DNA of 64,000 nucleotides from Rhodococcus sp. 14-2470-1b (GTDB taxonomy: Bacteria; Actinomycetota; Actinomycetes; Mycobacteriales; Mycobacteriaceae): contig NZ_NPFY01000036.1 in assembly GCF_002259415.1 (NCBI RefSeq), forward strand, positions 186,001-250,000, given 5' to 3'. Of the stretch, positions 27,032-37,237 are shown one piece after another (position 1 is the stretch's first letter; each line of letters begins with the position of its first letter). The notes under the pieces were generated by a model. That model did not search any database and was not told the DNA's origin. It worked only from the letters and a program-made list of their open reading frames with translations. The translations under genes and the position numbers were made by a program.

Positions 27032-27612
27032 GGCTGCACGCTATCACCGGCGGGTTCGTCGTCCGTGGTGGCGATCTCGATGCGCGTCTCGCCGTATTTC
27101 TTCACCTTCTCCGGCAGCAACCCAGGGGGCCACGCGGTTTCGGCCGAGCGACTCGATCGCTCGAGGACGACGACGGCATCACGCGCGAGCCACCCTCCCT
27201 CCAGGAGTGCTTCGAGCATGTGTCCGACGGCGGCGTCGGTCACCGCGTAGGGCGGGTCGGCCAGCACCAGATCGAACGCGGTATCCGCCGACCCTGCCAA
27301 CACCGACGCGACCGGCGCACAGCGGACCGATGCCCCGGCGATTCCCACCGCTGCGGCGTTCTCACGGGCCACTGCCGCGGCACGCGCGTCGGACTCGACC
27401 AGCACCACTTTGTCGGCCCCGCGGGAGAGCGCTTCGAGTCCGAGCGCTCCGGATCCGGCGAACAAGTCGAGCACCGATGCGCCCTCGAGATCCATTCGGG
27501 CACCCAGTGAACTGAACACCGCCTCGCGCACTCGCTCCGATGTGGGGCGAGTGCCGCGAGGCGGCACCTTCAGCTTCCGGCCTCCCGCGATGCCTGCGAC
27601 GATCCGAGTCAT
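27028..27612 (-). CDS. rsmD: 16S rRNA (guanine966-N2)-methyltransferase RsmD
   Basis: 194 residues from ATG 27612 (MTRIVAGIAGGRKLKVPP). The S-adenosylmethionine motif is LDLFAGSGALGLEAL near residue 50, and the target-base motif LADPPY near 121. RsmD methylates G966 of 16S rRNA. It is directly upstream of coaD with a 4-base overlap, an order conserved widely. An ATG 18 bases earlier (MRKLPW) is possible. Confidence 0.95.
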   Translation of the reverse strand: MTRIVAGIAGGRKLKVPPRGTRPTSERVREAVFSSLGARMDLEGASVLDLFAGSGALGLEALSRGADKVVLVESDARAAAVARENAAAVGIAGASVRCAPVASVLAGSADTAFDLVLADPPYAVTDAAVGHMLEALLEGGWLARDAVVVLERSSRSAETAWPPGLLPEKVKKYGETRIEIATTDDEPAGDSVQP

Positions 27613-27643
27613 CCACGGGAGTTTACGCATCCGGCGTGCACGG

Positions 27644-30600
27644 CTAGTCCGCCGAATCACCGCCGATGACGATGAGCAGGTCTCCACCTTCGACCTGCTG
27701 GACACCACCGATGGCGAGTCGGGAAACCGCACCTGCCTTGGGAGCGGTGATCGCCGCTTCCATCTTCATGGCCTCGATCGTGGCGACGACGTCGCCTGCT
27801 GAAACGTTGTCGCCCTCGGACACCGACAGCGTCACCACTCCGGCGAACGGTGCGGGCACGTGACCCGAGTTGGCTTTGTCCGCCTTCTCGACCGACGGAA
27901 CGTCCGAGCTGATCGAGCGGTCCCGGACCGACACGGGCCGCAGCTGTCCGTTCAGAATGCACATCACCGTGCGCATACCGCGCTCGTCGGCGTCGGATAT
28001 CGCTTCGAGACCGATGAGCAATTCCACGCCCTTCTCGAGCTTGACTCGGTGCTCCTCGCCCTGGCGCAGACCGTAGAAGAACTGATTGGCGGACAACCTC
28101 GAAGTGTCGCCGTACTTCTCGCGGTGCGCAGCAAGCTCGGCGGTCGGACCGGGAAACAGCAAGCGGTTGAGGGTGTCTCGGCGCTGCGCCGACGTTCCGT
28201 CCAACGCCTTCTCGTCCTCGGCCGAGACCGGTGTTTCCTCTTTGGGCTCCGACCGTCCTTCCAATGCCTTGGTCCGCAGGGGCTCCGGCCAACCGCCGGC
28301 AGGTGTGCCGAGCTCACCGCGCAGGAAGCCGACGACCGAGTCGGGCACGTCGTACTTGCGTGGATTCTCCGCGAACTCCTCCGCCGAAGCGCCCGCGCCG
28401 ACCAGAGCGAGCGCGAGATCACCTACGACCTTCGACGACGGGGTGACCTTGACCAGACGTCCCAGCATCCGGTCCGCTGCAGCGTAATTCGCCTCGACGG
28501 TCTCGAATCGATCTCCGAGTCCCAGTGCGATGGCCTGCTGACGGAGGTTGGACAGCTGCCCTCCTGGAATCTCGTGTGTGTACACGCGGCCGGTGGGCGC
28601 AGGGAGTCCGGACTCGAACGGCGCGTAGACCTTTCGCAACGCTTCCCAGTAGGGTTCGAGATCGCACACTGCTTGCAGATCGAGGCCGGTGTCGTACTCG
28701 GAATGTGCCGCGGCAGCGACGATCGCGGACAGCGCGGGCTGACTCGTCGTACCTGCCATCGCGGCGCTGGCACCGTCGACCGCGTCGGCTCCCGCTTCCC
28801 ACGCCGCGAGATACGTCGCCAGCTGACCACCAGGGGTGTCGTGCGTGTGCACGTGCACCGGCAGATCGAAGTTGGACCGCAGCGCCGTCACAAGCGTCTT
28901 CGCCGCCGGGGCCCGCAGAAGACCGGCCATGTCCTTGATGGCGAGCACGTGCGCACCGGCGTCGACGATCTGCTCCGCGAGCTTCAGGTAGTAGTCCAGC
29001 GTGTAGAGCGACTCGTTCGGATTCGACAGATCACCGGTGTAGCTCAGCGCCACTTCCGCTACGGCCGTTCCCGTTTCACGAACGGCGTCGATGGCGGGAC
29101 GCATCTGATCGACGTTGTTGAGCGCGTCGAAGATCCGGAAGATGTCGATACCGGTGTCGGTGGCCTCGGCCACGAACGAGCGCGTCACCTTCTCCGGGTA
29201 CGGGGTGTATCCGACGGTGTTCCGCCCGCGTAGCAACATCTGCAGCGCGATGTTCGGTACCGCTTCGCGCAGCGCCGCGAGCCGCTCCCACGGATCCTCG
29301 TGCAGGAACCGCAGCGCCACATCGTAGGTCGCTCCGCCCCACGCCTCGATCGACAGCAGTTCCGGGGTGGTGCGTGCCACGTAGGGCGCCACCATCAACA
29401 GGCCCGACGTGCGCACGCGAGTCGCGAGGAGCGACTGGTGTGCGTCGCGGAACGTCGTGTCGGTGACGCCGACGGCCTTGCGGTTGCGCAGATCCCGGGC
29501 GAAGCCCTCGGGCCCGAGTTCGAGAAGACGCTGGCGGCTGCCGTCGGGAATCGGTGCCGAGAAATCGACCTCGGGGAGCTTGTCCTGGGGGTAGACCGCC
29601 GACGGACGTTCACCGTGCGGCTTGTTGACCGTCACGTCGGCGAGGTACGTCAGGATCTTCGTGCCGCGATCGCCGGAAGTGCGGGCCGTCAGCAGCTCCG
29701 GACGTTCCTCGATGAACGACGTCGTCACACGTCCGGCCGTGAAGTCCGGATCGACGAGCACAGCCTGCAGGAACGGGATATTGGTCGCGACGCCGCGGAT
29801 GCGGAACTCGGCCACTGCCCGACGCGCACGCGCGACGGCAGTGTCGAAATCGCGTCCTCGACAGGTGAGCTTGACGAGCATCGAGTCGAAGTAGGCGCCC
29901 ACCTCGGCACCGAGAGTGGTTCCGCCGTCCAAGCGAACACCCGCGCCGCCCGGTGTGCGGTAGGCGGTGATGCGGCCGGTGTCGGGACGGAAGCCGTTGG
30001 CCGGGTCCTCGGTGGTGATGCGGCACTGCAGCGCGGCGCCGCGCAACACGATGGTGTCCTGGCTCAGGCCCAGATCGGCCAGGGTCTCCCCCGACGCGAT
30101 TCGGAGCTGGGACTGCACGAGGTCGACGTCGGTCACTTCTTCGGTGACCGTGTGCTCGACCTGGATTCGCGGGTTCATCTCGATGAAGACGTGGTTACCG
30201 CGGGTGTCGAGGAGGAACTCGACCGTGCCCGCGCAGGAGTAGCCGATCTCTTTCGCGAAGGCGACGGCGTCCGCGCAGATCTTCTCTCGAACACCGTCGG
30301 GCAGGTTGGGCGCGGGAGCGAGCTCGATGACCTTCTGGTGACGACGCTGCAGGCTGCAGTCACGCTCGAAGAGGTGGACCACGTTGCCCTGGCCATCGGC
30401 GAGAATCTGAACCTCGATGTGGCGCGGATCGATGACGGCCTGTTCGAGGAAGACAGTGGGGTCGCCGAAGGCGGATTCGGCCTCACGTGCAGCGGCCTCG
30501 ATCGACTCACGCAACTGGGCAGGCTCGGCGACGCGGCGCATACCGCGCCCCCCACCACCGGCCACTGCCTTGACGAACACCGGAAACGTCATCGATTCCG

Positions 30601-31042
30601 ACGCCGCGACCAACTCGTCGACGTCGCTCGACGGCTCCGACGACGCCAGCACCGGCAGACCCGCTCGCTTGGCGGCCGCGATCGCCCTGGCCTTGTTGCC
30701 CGTCAGCTCGAGTACCTCGGACGACGGACCGACGAAGGTGATTCCCGCCTCGGCGCAGGCCGCGGCCAGGTCCGGATTCTCCGACAGAAAGCCGTATCCC
30801 GGGTACACCGCGTCGGCACCGGAGCGCTTCGCGGCAGCGACGATTTCGTCGACCGAGAGGTACGCGCGAACGGGGTGCCCCTTCTCGCCTATCTCGTATG
30901 CCTCGTCGGCCTTCGTCCGATGAACCGAATTACGGTCCTCGAACGGGAAGACGGCCACGGTAGCGGCACCCAACTCGTACGACGCGCGGAACGCACGGAT
31001 GGCGATCTCACCGCGATTGGCAACCAACACTTTGGAGAACAT
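27644..31042 (-). CDS. pyc: Pyruvate carboxylase
   Basis: 1132 residues, full length. The N-terminal biotin carboxylase starts MFSKVLVANRGEIAIRAFR and has RRHQKVIELAPAPNL and FIEMNPRIQVEHTVTEEV. The carboxyltransferase domain begins around 530 with DTTFRDAHQSLLATRVRT. A C-terminal biotinyl domain carries IEAMKMEAAI with the biotinylated Lys near residue 1099. The enzyme makes oxaloacetate from pyruvate, bicarbonate and ATP, refilling the TCA cycle and feeding amino acid synthesis. It starts 137 bases from the recG stop. Confidence 0.98.
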   Translation of the reverse strand: MFSKVLVANRGEIAIRAFRASYELGAATVAVFPFEDRNSVHRTKADEAYEIGEKGHPVRAYLSVDEIVAAAKRSGADAVYPGYGFLSENPDLAAACAEAGITFVGPSSEVLELTGNKARAIAAAKRAGLPVLASSEPSSDVDELVAASESMTFPVFVKAVAGGGGRGMRRVAEPAQLRESIEAAAREAESAFGDPTVFLEQAVIDPRHIEVQILADGQGNVVHLFERDCSLQRRHQKVIELAPAPNLPDGVREKICADAVAFAKEIGYSCAGTVEFLLDTRGNHVFIEMNPRIQVEHTVTEEVTDVDLVQSQLRIASGETLADLGLSQDTIVLRGAALQCRITTEDPANGFRPDTGRITAYRTPGGAGVRLDGGTTLGAEVGAYFDSMLVKLTCRGRDFDTAVARARRAVAEFRIRGVATNIPFLQAVLVDPDFTAGRVTTSFIEERPELLTARTSGDRGTKILTYLADVTVNKPHGERPSAVYPQDKLPEVDFSAPIPDGSRQRLLELGPEGFARDLRNRKAVGVTDTTFRDAHQSLLATRVRTSGLLMVAPYVARTTPELLSIEAWGGATYDVALRFLHEDPWERLAALREAVPNIALQMLLRGRNTVGYTPYPEKVTRSFVAEATDTGIDIFRIFDALNNVDQMRPAIDAVRETGTAVAEVALSYTGDLSNPNESLYTLDYYLKLAEQIVDAGAHVLAIKDMAGLLRAPAAKTLVTALRSNFDLPVHVHTHDTPGGQLATYLAAWEAGADAVDGASAAMAGTTSQPALSAIVAAAAHSEYDTGLDLQAVCDLEPYWEALRKVYAPFESGLPAPTGRVYTHEIPGGQLSNLRQQAIALGLGDRFETVEANYAAADRMLGRLVKVTPSSKVVGDLALALVGAGASAEEFAENPRKYDVPDSVVGFLRGELGTPAGGWPEPLRTKALEGRSEPKEETPVSAEDEKALDGTSAQRRDTLNRLLFPGPTAELAAHREKYGDTSRLSANQFFYGLRQGEEHRVKLEKGVELLIGLEAISDADERGMRTVMCILNGQLRPVSVRDRSISSDVPSVEKADKANSGHVPAPFAGVVTLSVSEGDNVSAGDVVATIEAMKMEAAITAPKAGAVSRLAIGGVQQVEGGDLLIVIGGDSAD

Positions 31043-31179
31043 TGGCCAAACCTACCGCCGAAGATCCCCGCCGATGGGCAACCCGTCTCGAAATGTGGGA
31101 TGAAAAGCCCAACTGCCGCATCTGAAACGGTGCAGTCCCGAAAATACCGGCGCTCGTACGCTTCGAATCGGGAACCGGT

Positions 31180-33453
31180 TCAGGATTTGTCGAGATACTC
31201 GGCTCGGTCCGATCGCCACGCAGACTTCATCATCGACGCGATTCCGGGGTGACGTTCCAGTTCGGGATCGCCCTCGAAGATGGTGCGCGCGCAGGAGTGC
31301 GCGTCGTCGATGACGTCCTCGTCCTCGATCAGCGACAACAGGCGCATGCTGCTGACGGTTCCGGACTGTGCAGCGCCGAGGACGTCGCCTTCCTTACGGG
31401 TCGCGAGGTCCAGATTGGCCAGCTCGAAGCCGTCGTTGGTCGAGGCCACGGACTGAAGACGCGAGAAGGACTGTCCGTTCGGGCTGAGCTGGCTGATCAT
31501 GATGCACAGACCCTGATGGCCGCCACGCCCGATTCGGCCGCGGAGCTGATGCAACTGGCTGATACCGAAACGGTCCGCGTCCTCGATGACCATGACCGTC
31601 GCGTTGGGTACGTCGACGCCGACCTCGACGACGGTGGTGCACACGAGAACGTCGATCTCGCCTGCATTGAATTCGGACATTGCGGCGTCCTTGTCGTCCG
31701 GGTGCATACGCCCGTGCAGAAGACCTACTCGAAGATCGGCCAGGGGCCCCGTGCTCAGCAGCTCGTACATCTGGAGCGCCGACTTGGTCTCCGGGAGGTT
31801 CGGACCATCCGTCATCGCGCTCCGCGTCCGTCTCTTCTCCATCTGTTTTTCCTCGTCGTCGCCGATTCGTGAGCACACGACGTACGCCTGCCTGCCCTGG
31901 GCGACTTCCTCACCGATACGTTGCCATGCACGGTCGACCCACGCCGGTTTGTCCGCGGACGAGACGACGCTGCTGACGATGGGCGAACGTCCGCGCGGAA
32001 GTTCGTCGAGGATCGAGGTCTCCAGGTCGCCGAGCGACGCGAGAGCGATGGTGCGCGGAATCGGCGTGGCGGTCATGACGAGCAGATGCGGACTGATGCC
32101 GTCTTTCGCCTTCCCGCGCAGCGCGTCGCGTTGCTCGACGCCGAATCGGTGTTGCTCGTCGACGACGACCATGCCGAGGTCCATGAACGACACCCGGTCC
32201 TGGATCAGTGCGTGGGTCCCGATGACGATTCCCGCGTCACCGGTCACGACGTCGAGCAGAGCCTTCCTCTTCGCCGCCGTTCCCATCGACCCGGTCAGCA
32301 ACGTCACCCGCGTGGCGAGTGCGTCCGCACCCAGTTCGCCTGCGCCCGCAAGGGTGCCGAGCATCGAGGTGATCGAGCGCGCGTGCTGGGACGCGAGAAC
32401 TTCGGTCGGGGCCAGCAGTGCGCACTGATGGCCTGCGTCGACCACCTGCAGCATCGCCCGCAGCGCGACGATCGTCTTACCCGAGCCGACTTCACCTTGC
32501 AGCAGCCGCGACATGGGGTGCCCACCGGACAGGTCGGCCGAGATCTCACCGGCGACCTTGCGTTGCCCGTCGGTGAGTGTGAAGGGCAGCCGACGCTCGA
32601 ACTCGGCTGCGATCCCGTCGTCGCGTGCGGCGCATACCGGGGCTGTCCGCGTCGACACGTCGCGCCGCCTGGCGGCGAGTACCAACTGCACCGCCAGTGC
32701 CTCGTCGAACTTGAGGCGATCCCTGGCGTGCTGCTTCTCTTCGACCGAATCAGGAAAGTGAATCCAGTGGAGCGCGGTGTCCAGCGAGACCAGACCTCGC
32801 TCGGCCAGCACGACGTCGGGAACCGGGTCCTCCACCGGCGCAAGTCTGTCGAGGATCCACCGGATGCCCCGCATGAACGTCCAGCTCTCGACGTCCTTGG
32901 ATGCGGCGTACAGCGGTACGAAACTGCGCTCGAAGATCGTCATGTCGACGCTGCCGGAGTCGTCGACGGCGCCCCGCGCCACGCCGGCCAGTGCGCCGCC
33001 GCCGACGATGCGACCCGAGGGAACGACGGCTCCGTCCTCGTCGTCACCGCCGAGGATCACGTAGCCGGGATGGGTGAGATTCCACTTGCGGCCGAAATAC
33101 TTGACCTTGCCCGAGAACATGCCTTTCCTACCGGGCACCAGCACGTGCTTGAGCTTGTGCGGGCTGAAGAACGTCGCGTCGATGACCTGCCCTTCGGCGG
33201 CGAGGGACACCGCCAGGAACTGCCCTTTTCTTGCTTTCATGTTCTTCAGAACCGCGGAGGTGATGGTCGCGACGATGGTGATGTGCTCACCCTCGGGCGG
33301 CTCCTTCTCGGTGAGCTCGGCGCCCTGGGTCATGTATCGGATGGGGTAGTACCGCAGCAGATCTTCGACGGTGTGCAGGTCGAAGTGCTGGGCGAACGGT
33401 TCGGCGATCTTCGTGCCGAGTACCTCATCGAGGCGATCTGCCATGTTCACCAT
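31180..33453 (-). CDS. recG: ATP-dependent DNA helicase RecG
   Basis: 757 residues. The N-terminal wedge (OB-fold) region is around residues 50-150. Helicase motif I is QGEVGSGKTIVAL, motif II VVDEQHRFG (DEQH), motif III TATPIPRTIAL, and motif VI QLRGRIGRGG. RecG remodels stalled replication forks and Holliday junctions. It follows the DAK2 gene by 28 bases. The start could also be the ATG at 33444; GGTAGG before the first ATG decides for 33453. Confidence 0.96.
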   Translation of the reverse strand: MVNMADRLDEVLGTKIAEPFAQHFDLHTVEDLLRYYPIRYMTQGAELTEKEPPEGEHITIVATITSAVLKNMKARKGQFLAVSLAAEGQVIDATFFSPHKLKHVLVPGRKGMFSGKVKYFGRKWNLTHPGYVILGGDDEDGAVVPSGRIVGGGALAGVARGAVDDSGSVDMTIFERSFVPLYAASKDVESWTFMRGIRWILDRLAPVEDPVPDVVLAERGLVSLDTALHWIHFPDSVEEKQHARDRLKFDEALAVQLVLAARRRDVSTRTAPVCAARDDGIAAEFERRLPFTLTDGQRKVAGEISADLSGGHPMSRLLQGEVGSGKTIVALRAMLQVVDAGHQCALLAPTEVLASQHARSITSMLGTLAGAGELGADALATRVTLLTGSMGTAAKRKALLDVVTGDAGIVIGTHALIQDRVSFMDLGMVVVDEQHRFGVEQRDALRGKAKDGISPHLLVMTATPIPRTIALASLGDLETSILDELPRGRSPIVSSVVSSADKPAWVDRAWQRIGEEVAQGRQAYVVCSRIGDDEEKQMEKRRTRSAMTDGPNLPETKSALQMYELLSTGPLADLRVGLLHGRMHPDDKDAAMSEFNAGEIDVLVCTTVVEVGVDVPNATVMVIEDADRFGISQLHQLRGRIGRGGHQGLCIMISQLSPNGQSFSRLQSVASTNDGFELANLDLATRKEGDVLGAAQSGTVSSMRLLSLIEDEDVIDDAHSCARTIFEGDPELERHPGIASMMKSAWRSDRAEYLDKS

Positions 33454-33481
33454 CGTCGTTGCCTACCCGACCCTCTCTCGT

Positions 33482-35179
33482 TCACTCCACGCCCAACTGG
33501 ACCACGTCGCCGGGTTGCCCTCCCGTGTAGAGGATCACCTCGACCCCGGGATGATGCTCCGCGACATGGTGAGCGAGCGCATCCACGACGTCAGGTTCCC
33601 TCTCACCGTCACCGTCACCGGTGCCGGGCGCACCGCGCAGCATCGTCACCATCTCACCTCCCACCGACAGAAGTTGATCGAGCAAGATTTTTCCCGCGGT
33701 GATCACATCGGCGCCGATCACGACGACGTCGTGCCCGACCAGACCGAGGCCGTCACCGGGTTCACACGTACCCACCCAGGTCAGTGACCGCTCGTCCGCA
33801 ATTCTGAGCGATGCCCACCGAGTGCCCGCTGCGGCCTCGGACATCGCGTAGGCATCGTCGACGGCCGCGCGGGCTGGGTTGTGCACGGCGAGCGCGGCCA
33901 ACCCCTGCACCATCGACGACGACGGCAGCATCAGGACGTCCTTCCCGGCCGTGCGCGACGCGATGGACACCGACACCAGTTCCTGGGCGGACAGCGCGCC
34001 GTTCGGCAGAACCAGAACCTCGGTGTGCGGGGCCCCGACGATCGCGGCGCACAGTTCGGCCGGGCCGACCTCGGCGGTGTCGCAGCGCAACACCGAGGCT
34101 CCTTCGACGCTGTACAACTCTTCCGCCCCGTCGCCTGCAACGACGGCGAGGATGTCGCGTCCACGGACAACTCCCGTGTGCTCGCCGTCGGTTCCGTGGC
34201 TGCCGTCGTGGGAACCCCCTGCGTCGAGTACCTCGATTCGAACATTGTGCAGCTGCCCGAACCGCAGACCTGCTTCGACCGCGAGGCCTGCATTGGCCGT
34301 GTGCACGTGGGCGGTCCACGATCCCGCACCGTCGCCTGCGACCACGACGGAATCGCCCAGTTCACCGAGGGCGGCACGCAACCTCGGCACCTCGTGATCG
34401 TCGATACCGAGGACGGAATAGAGCACCTCGAAACCCGGGGAAGGCCGTGCGAGGCGATGTACGGGCTCGACCGTGGTGTCGGGAGCCGGTCGCACGGTTC
34501 CGAGTTCGGTTCGGTGGTATCGCCGACGCGTCACCTCGGTGCCGGTCACGATCGACGCGAGCGCGTCGAGCATCACGACGAGACCGAGTGCACCCGCGTC
34601 GACGACTCCGGCGACGTCCAGGGCAGGTAGTTGGGTGCGGGTTGCGTCCAGAGCCGACGCCGCTGCCTCCGACGCGCTCGACGCGACCGCCTCCAAGTCG
34701 CCGGGCGGGCGGGACTGCGCTGCCGTCGACGCAGCAGCGAGGACGGTCACGATGGTGCCTTCCATCGGAACGCTCACCGCTTCGAGAACCAGCTCCGCCG
34801 CACGGGCCAACGCAGCCTGCACTCCTGCGCCGTCGAGTGCACCTGCGGCGCACTGCTCGGCGACCGCCCTCAGCACCTGGGACACGATGACACCGGAGTT
34901 TCCGCGCGCCCCGGACACGGCTCCGCGGGCGAGAGCCGCGGCCGCCTCCGACAGCGTGGCGTCGGCTCCGACGGTGCGCATGCACTCGACGGCCGAGCGG
35001 ACGGTGAAGACCAGGTTGGTTCCGGTGTCCGAATCGGGGATCGGGAAGACGTTGAGTTCGTTCATCTCGTCACATCGGTCGCTCAATCCGTCGACGCACC
35101 GATAGGCCCACTGCTTGATCAGGTCGACGGTGAGCTCGGTGTGCGGTCGACGAATCCGTCCGCCGGACTGCTCACCCAT
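33482..35179 (-). CDS. DAK2-domain (DhaL/FakA-like) kinase family protein
   Basis: 565 residues from ATG 35179. The DhaL-like nucleotide/Mg site is seen in NVFPIPDSDTGTNLVFT near residue 45, with GARGNSGVIVSQ and VDAGALGLVVML later. The C-terminal half resembles the FakA middle and C-terminal domains (VLVLPNGALSAQELVSV). FakA proteins phosphorylate fatty acids bound to FakB; no FakB gene is adjacent. Position upstream of recG is conserved in actinobacteria. Substrate unproven. Confidence 0.9.
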   Translation of the reverse strand: MGEQSGGRIRRPHTELTVDLIKQWAYRCVDGLSDRCDEMNELNVFPIPDSDTGTNLVFTVRSAVECMRTVGADATLSEAAAALARGAVSGARGNSGVIVSQVLRAVAEQCAAGALDGAGVQAALARAAELVLEAVSVPMEGTIVTVLAAASTAAQSRPPGDLEAVASSASEAAASALDATRTQLPALDVAGVVDAGALGLVVMLDALASIVTGTEVTRRRYHRTELGTVRPAPDTTVEPVHRLARPSPGFEVLYSVLGIDDHEVPRLRAALGELGDSVVVAGDGAGSWTAHVHTANAGLAVEAGLRFGQLHNVRIEVLDAGGSHDGSHGTDGEHTGVVRGRDILAVVAGDGAEELYSVEGASVLRCDTAEVGPAELCAAIVGAPHTEVLVLPNGALSAQELVSVSIASRTAGKDVLMLPSSSMVQGLAALAVHNPARAAVDDAYAMSEAAAGTRWASLRIADERSLTWVGTCEPGDGLGLVGHDVVVIGADVITAGKILLDQLLSVGGEMVTMLRGAPGTGDGDGEREPDVVDALAHHVAEHHPGVEVILYTGGQPGDVVQLGVE

Positions 35180-35407
35180 CTGTGCCGCTCCCCGATCTCG
35201 CCTGCTTCGTCCCGAGCAACAGTAGACTCGAAGCACCCGCGAGTGCCGGTCAGGCACCGACGGTGGGCTGGCGGTTTGGACAATCTGCACCGCGCCGCTA
35301 TTCTTGCAGGGTTGCCCGATGAGGAGCGGCGTGTTCTTGCACGCCGAGGTTCGTCGGGCGTACGCCCCACTGTTAACGATCAATCATCTATCAAGGAGTT
35401 CGCGACT

Positions 35408-35599
35408 ATGGCTGCCGTCTGCGACGTATGCGCCAAAGGGCCCGGCTTCGGTAAGTCGGTCTCGCACTCGCACCGACGGACCAACCGTCGTTGGAACCCG
35501 AACATCCAGACCGTTCACGCCCAGGTTGCCCCCGGTAACTCGAAGCGTATGAACGTCTGCACCTCCTGCCTGAAGGCCGGCAAGGTGGTTCGCGGCTGA
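35408..35599 (+). CDS. rpmB: 50S ribosomal protein L28, zinc-binding form
   Basis: 63 residues starting MAAVCDVCAKGPGFGKSVSH. Four cysteines (CDVC near the start and CTSC near residue 51) mark the zinc-containing L28. AAGGAG lies 9 bases upstream of the ATG. It is divergent from the DAK2 gene with a 228-base promoter region between, and is followed by a clear hairpin terminator. Single-gene transcript. Confidence 0.97.
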   Translation: MAAVCDVCAKGPGFGKSVSHSHRRTNRRWNPNIQTVHAQVAPGNSKRMNVCTSCLKAGKVVRG

Positions 35600-35620
35600 T
35601 TTCAGCCCCCGAGCAACGAC

Positions 35621-35658
35621 GAAAGCCCCCGCCACCGACATCGGTGGTGGGGGCTTTC
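35621..35658 (+). terminator. Terminator after rpmB
   Basis: An 18-bp stem (GAAAGCCCCCGCCACCGA at 35621-35638, complement at 35641-35658, one G-T wobble) around a two-base centre. It lies 21 bases past the rpmB stop. The stem ends in CTTTC and no long T-run follows. Confidence 0.8.
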
Positions 35659-35694
35659 TCGTGCGCTGCGAACGTGCGCGTTACAGTGCGAAGC

Positions 35695-36483
35695 GTGATC
35701 GAAACCGAAAGTACCGGCTACGTGGAACTACTCGACGGCGTACTGCACATCACCGTGGCGACGGACGCTGCAGGCACCTCCCTGGACGGCAACGCCATGG
35801 TTGCCGGTGCGGACGCACTGCATGCTCTCAACTCCGGTGAGCTTGCTGCGGGGAGCGTCCTTCTCGTCGGCTCCGGGAAGAATTTCTGCGCGGGTGGGAA
35901 CGTCCGTGCATTCGCTTCCGCACCCGAGCGCGGCGCGTACGTGCGCACCGTCGCCGACGCGTTCCACCGTTTCGTGCTCGAACTCGCCGCCGCCACCGTG
36001 CCGGTGGTGGCCGGAGTGCAAGGCTGGGCGGCAGGCGCAGGTATGAGCCTGGTGTGCCACGCCGACGTGGCCATCGGGGGCCGCGCCACCAAACTCCGTC
36101 CCGCCTACCCCGGCATCGGGTTCACTCCCGACGGCGGATTGACCTGGACGCTTCCTCGCATCGTCGGCCCGGCACGAGCACGCGACATTCTGCTGAACGA
36201 TGCGATCCTCAACGGCGAGGAGGCAGTTCGCCTCGGGATCCTCAGCCGGCTCGTGGGTGACGACATCATCGGAAGCGAAGCCGAGCGTCTTGCACGAACC
36301 CTCGCGGCCGGGCCTACCCAGGCGTTCCGCGGAACCAAAGCATTGCTCCAGAACTCCGAAACCAACACTCTCGCGGAGCAACTGGAAGCCGAAGCCGCAT
36401 CGATTTCGGCTGCCGCCGACGCACCGACGGGACGAGAAGGTGTGGACGCGTTCGTGGAGAAGCGCCGCCCCGACTTCAGCTGA
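35695..36483 (+). CDS. Enoyl-CoA hydratase/isomerase family protein
   Basis: 262 residues from GTG 35695 (MIETESTGYVELLDG). The crotonase fold is shown by the oxyanion-hole segments GSGKNFCAGGNVRAF near residue 65 and GWAAGAGMSLVCHADVAIG near 110. The position equal to the PaaG-type acid is in GIGFTPDGGLTWTLPRIVG. The usual Asp after CAGG is Asn here. It may act in fatty-acid or phenylacetyl-CoA breakdown; the substrate is not visible. No strong ribosome binding site precedes it. Convergent with ung, 12 bases apart. Confidence 0.88.
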   Translation: MIETESTGYVELLDGVLHITVATDAAGTSLDGNAMVAGADALHALNSGELAAGSVLLVGSGKNFCAGGNVRAFASAPERGAYVRTVADAFHRFVLELAAATVPVVAGVQGWAAGAGMSLVCHADVAIGGRATKLRPAYPGIGFTPDGGLTWTLPRIVGPARARDILLNDAILNGEEAVRLGILSRLVGDDIIGSEAERLARTLAAGPTQAFRGTKALLQNSETNTLAEQLEAEAASISAAADAPTGREGVDAFVEKRRPDFS

Positions 36484-36495
36484 GGCAGAACACCG

Positions 36496-37188
36496 TCACG
36501 GCAGCGCCCAGTCGATCGGCTCGTGTCCGGCTGCGACGAGTATCTCGTTCACTCGGCTGAAGGGCTTCGAGCCGAAGAACCCTCGGGAAGCAGACAGCGG
36601 AGACGGATGCACCGATTCGACGACGGGCGTCCGGCCCAGCATCGGCTTCAGCGTCGCCGCATCTCGGCCCCACAGGATCGCCACCAGTCCGGCCGAGTCG
36701 TCCTTCTCCTCCCGTTCCACCAGCGCTCGAATTGCCTGCTCCGTCACCGGTTCCCAGCCTTTGCGGCGATGCGACGCCGCGGCACCCGGCTCGACCGTCA
36801 GCACACGGTTGAGCAACAGCACTCCCTGATCCGCCCAGGGCGACAGATCACCACTGGAGGGAATGGGTAGACCCAGATCCTCCGAGTACTCCTTGAAAAT
36901 GTTGGCGAGACTACGCGGTACCGGCCGTACATCAGGCGAAACCGAGAAGCTGAGCCCGACCGCATGCCCGGGCGTCGGATACGGATCCTGACCGACGATC
37001 AAGACACGGACGCGGTCGAAGGGTCGAGCGAAAGCCCGCAGAACGTTCTCCCCGGACGGCAAGTACGAACGGCCGGCGTCCATTTCGTCTCGGAGCCACT
37101 GCCCCATGCGGGCGATGTCGTCCCGCACCGGATCCAGCGCTGCCGCCCATCCCGGGTCGACGAGGTCCTCGAGTGGCCGTGCTGTCAT
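36496..37188 (-). CDS. ung: Uracil-DNA glycosylase
   Basis: 230 residues. AGGAG six bases before ATG 37188 sets this start over the ATG at 37194. Family 1 motifs: VLIVGQDPYPTPGHAVGLSFS (catalytic Asp) and HPSPLSASRGFFG (catalytic His and Leu wedge). PWADQGVLLLNRVLTVEPG is also conserved. It removes uracil from DNA. It lies 49 bases after thiL, as in mycobacteria. Confidence 0.97.
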   Translation of the reverse strand: MTARPLEDLVDPGWAAALDPVRDDIARMGQWLRDEMDAGRSYLPSGENVLRAFARPFDRVRVLIVGQDPYPTPGHAVGLSFSVSPDVRPVPRSLANIFKEYSEDLGLPIPSSGDLSPWADQGVLLLNRVLTVEPGAAASHRRKGWEPVTEQAIRALVEREEKDDSAGLVAILWGRDAATLKPMLGRTPVVESVHPSPLSASRGFFGSKPFSRVNEILVAAGHEPIDWALP

Positions 37189-37237
37189 CGACATCTCCTG
37201 TTCTCGTGAGTCCCTGCGGTGTCCGTCGACGACGGGG

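Noticed and set aside
34631..35407. A long upstream extension of rpmB
   Set aside because: It lies over the DAK2 gene; the L28 family begins at ATG 35408 with AAGGAG before it.
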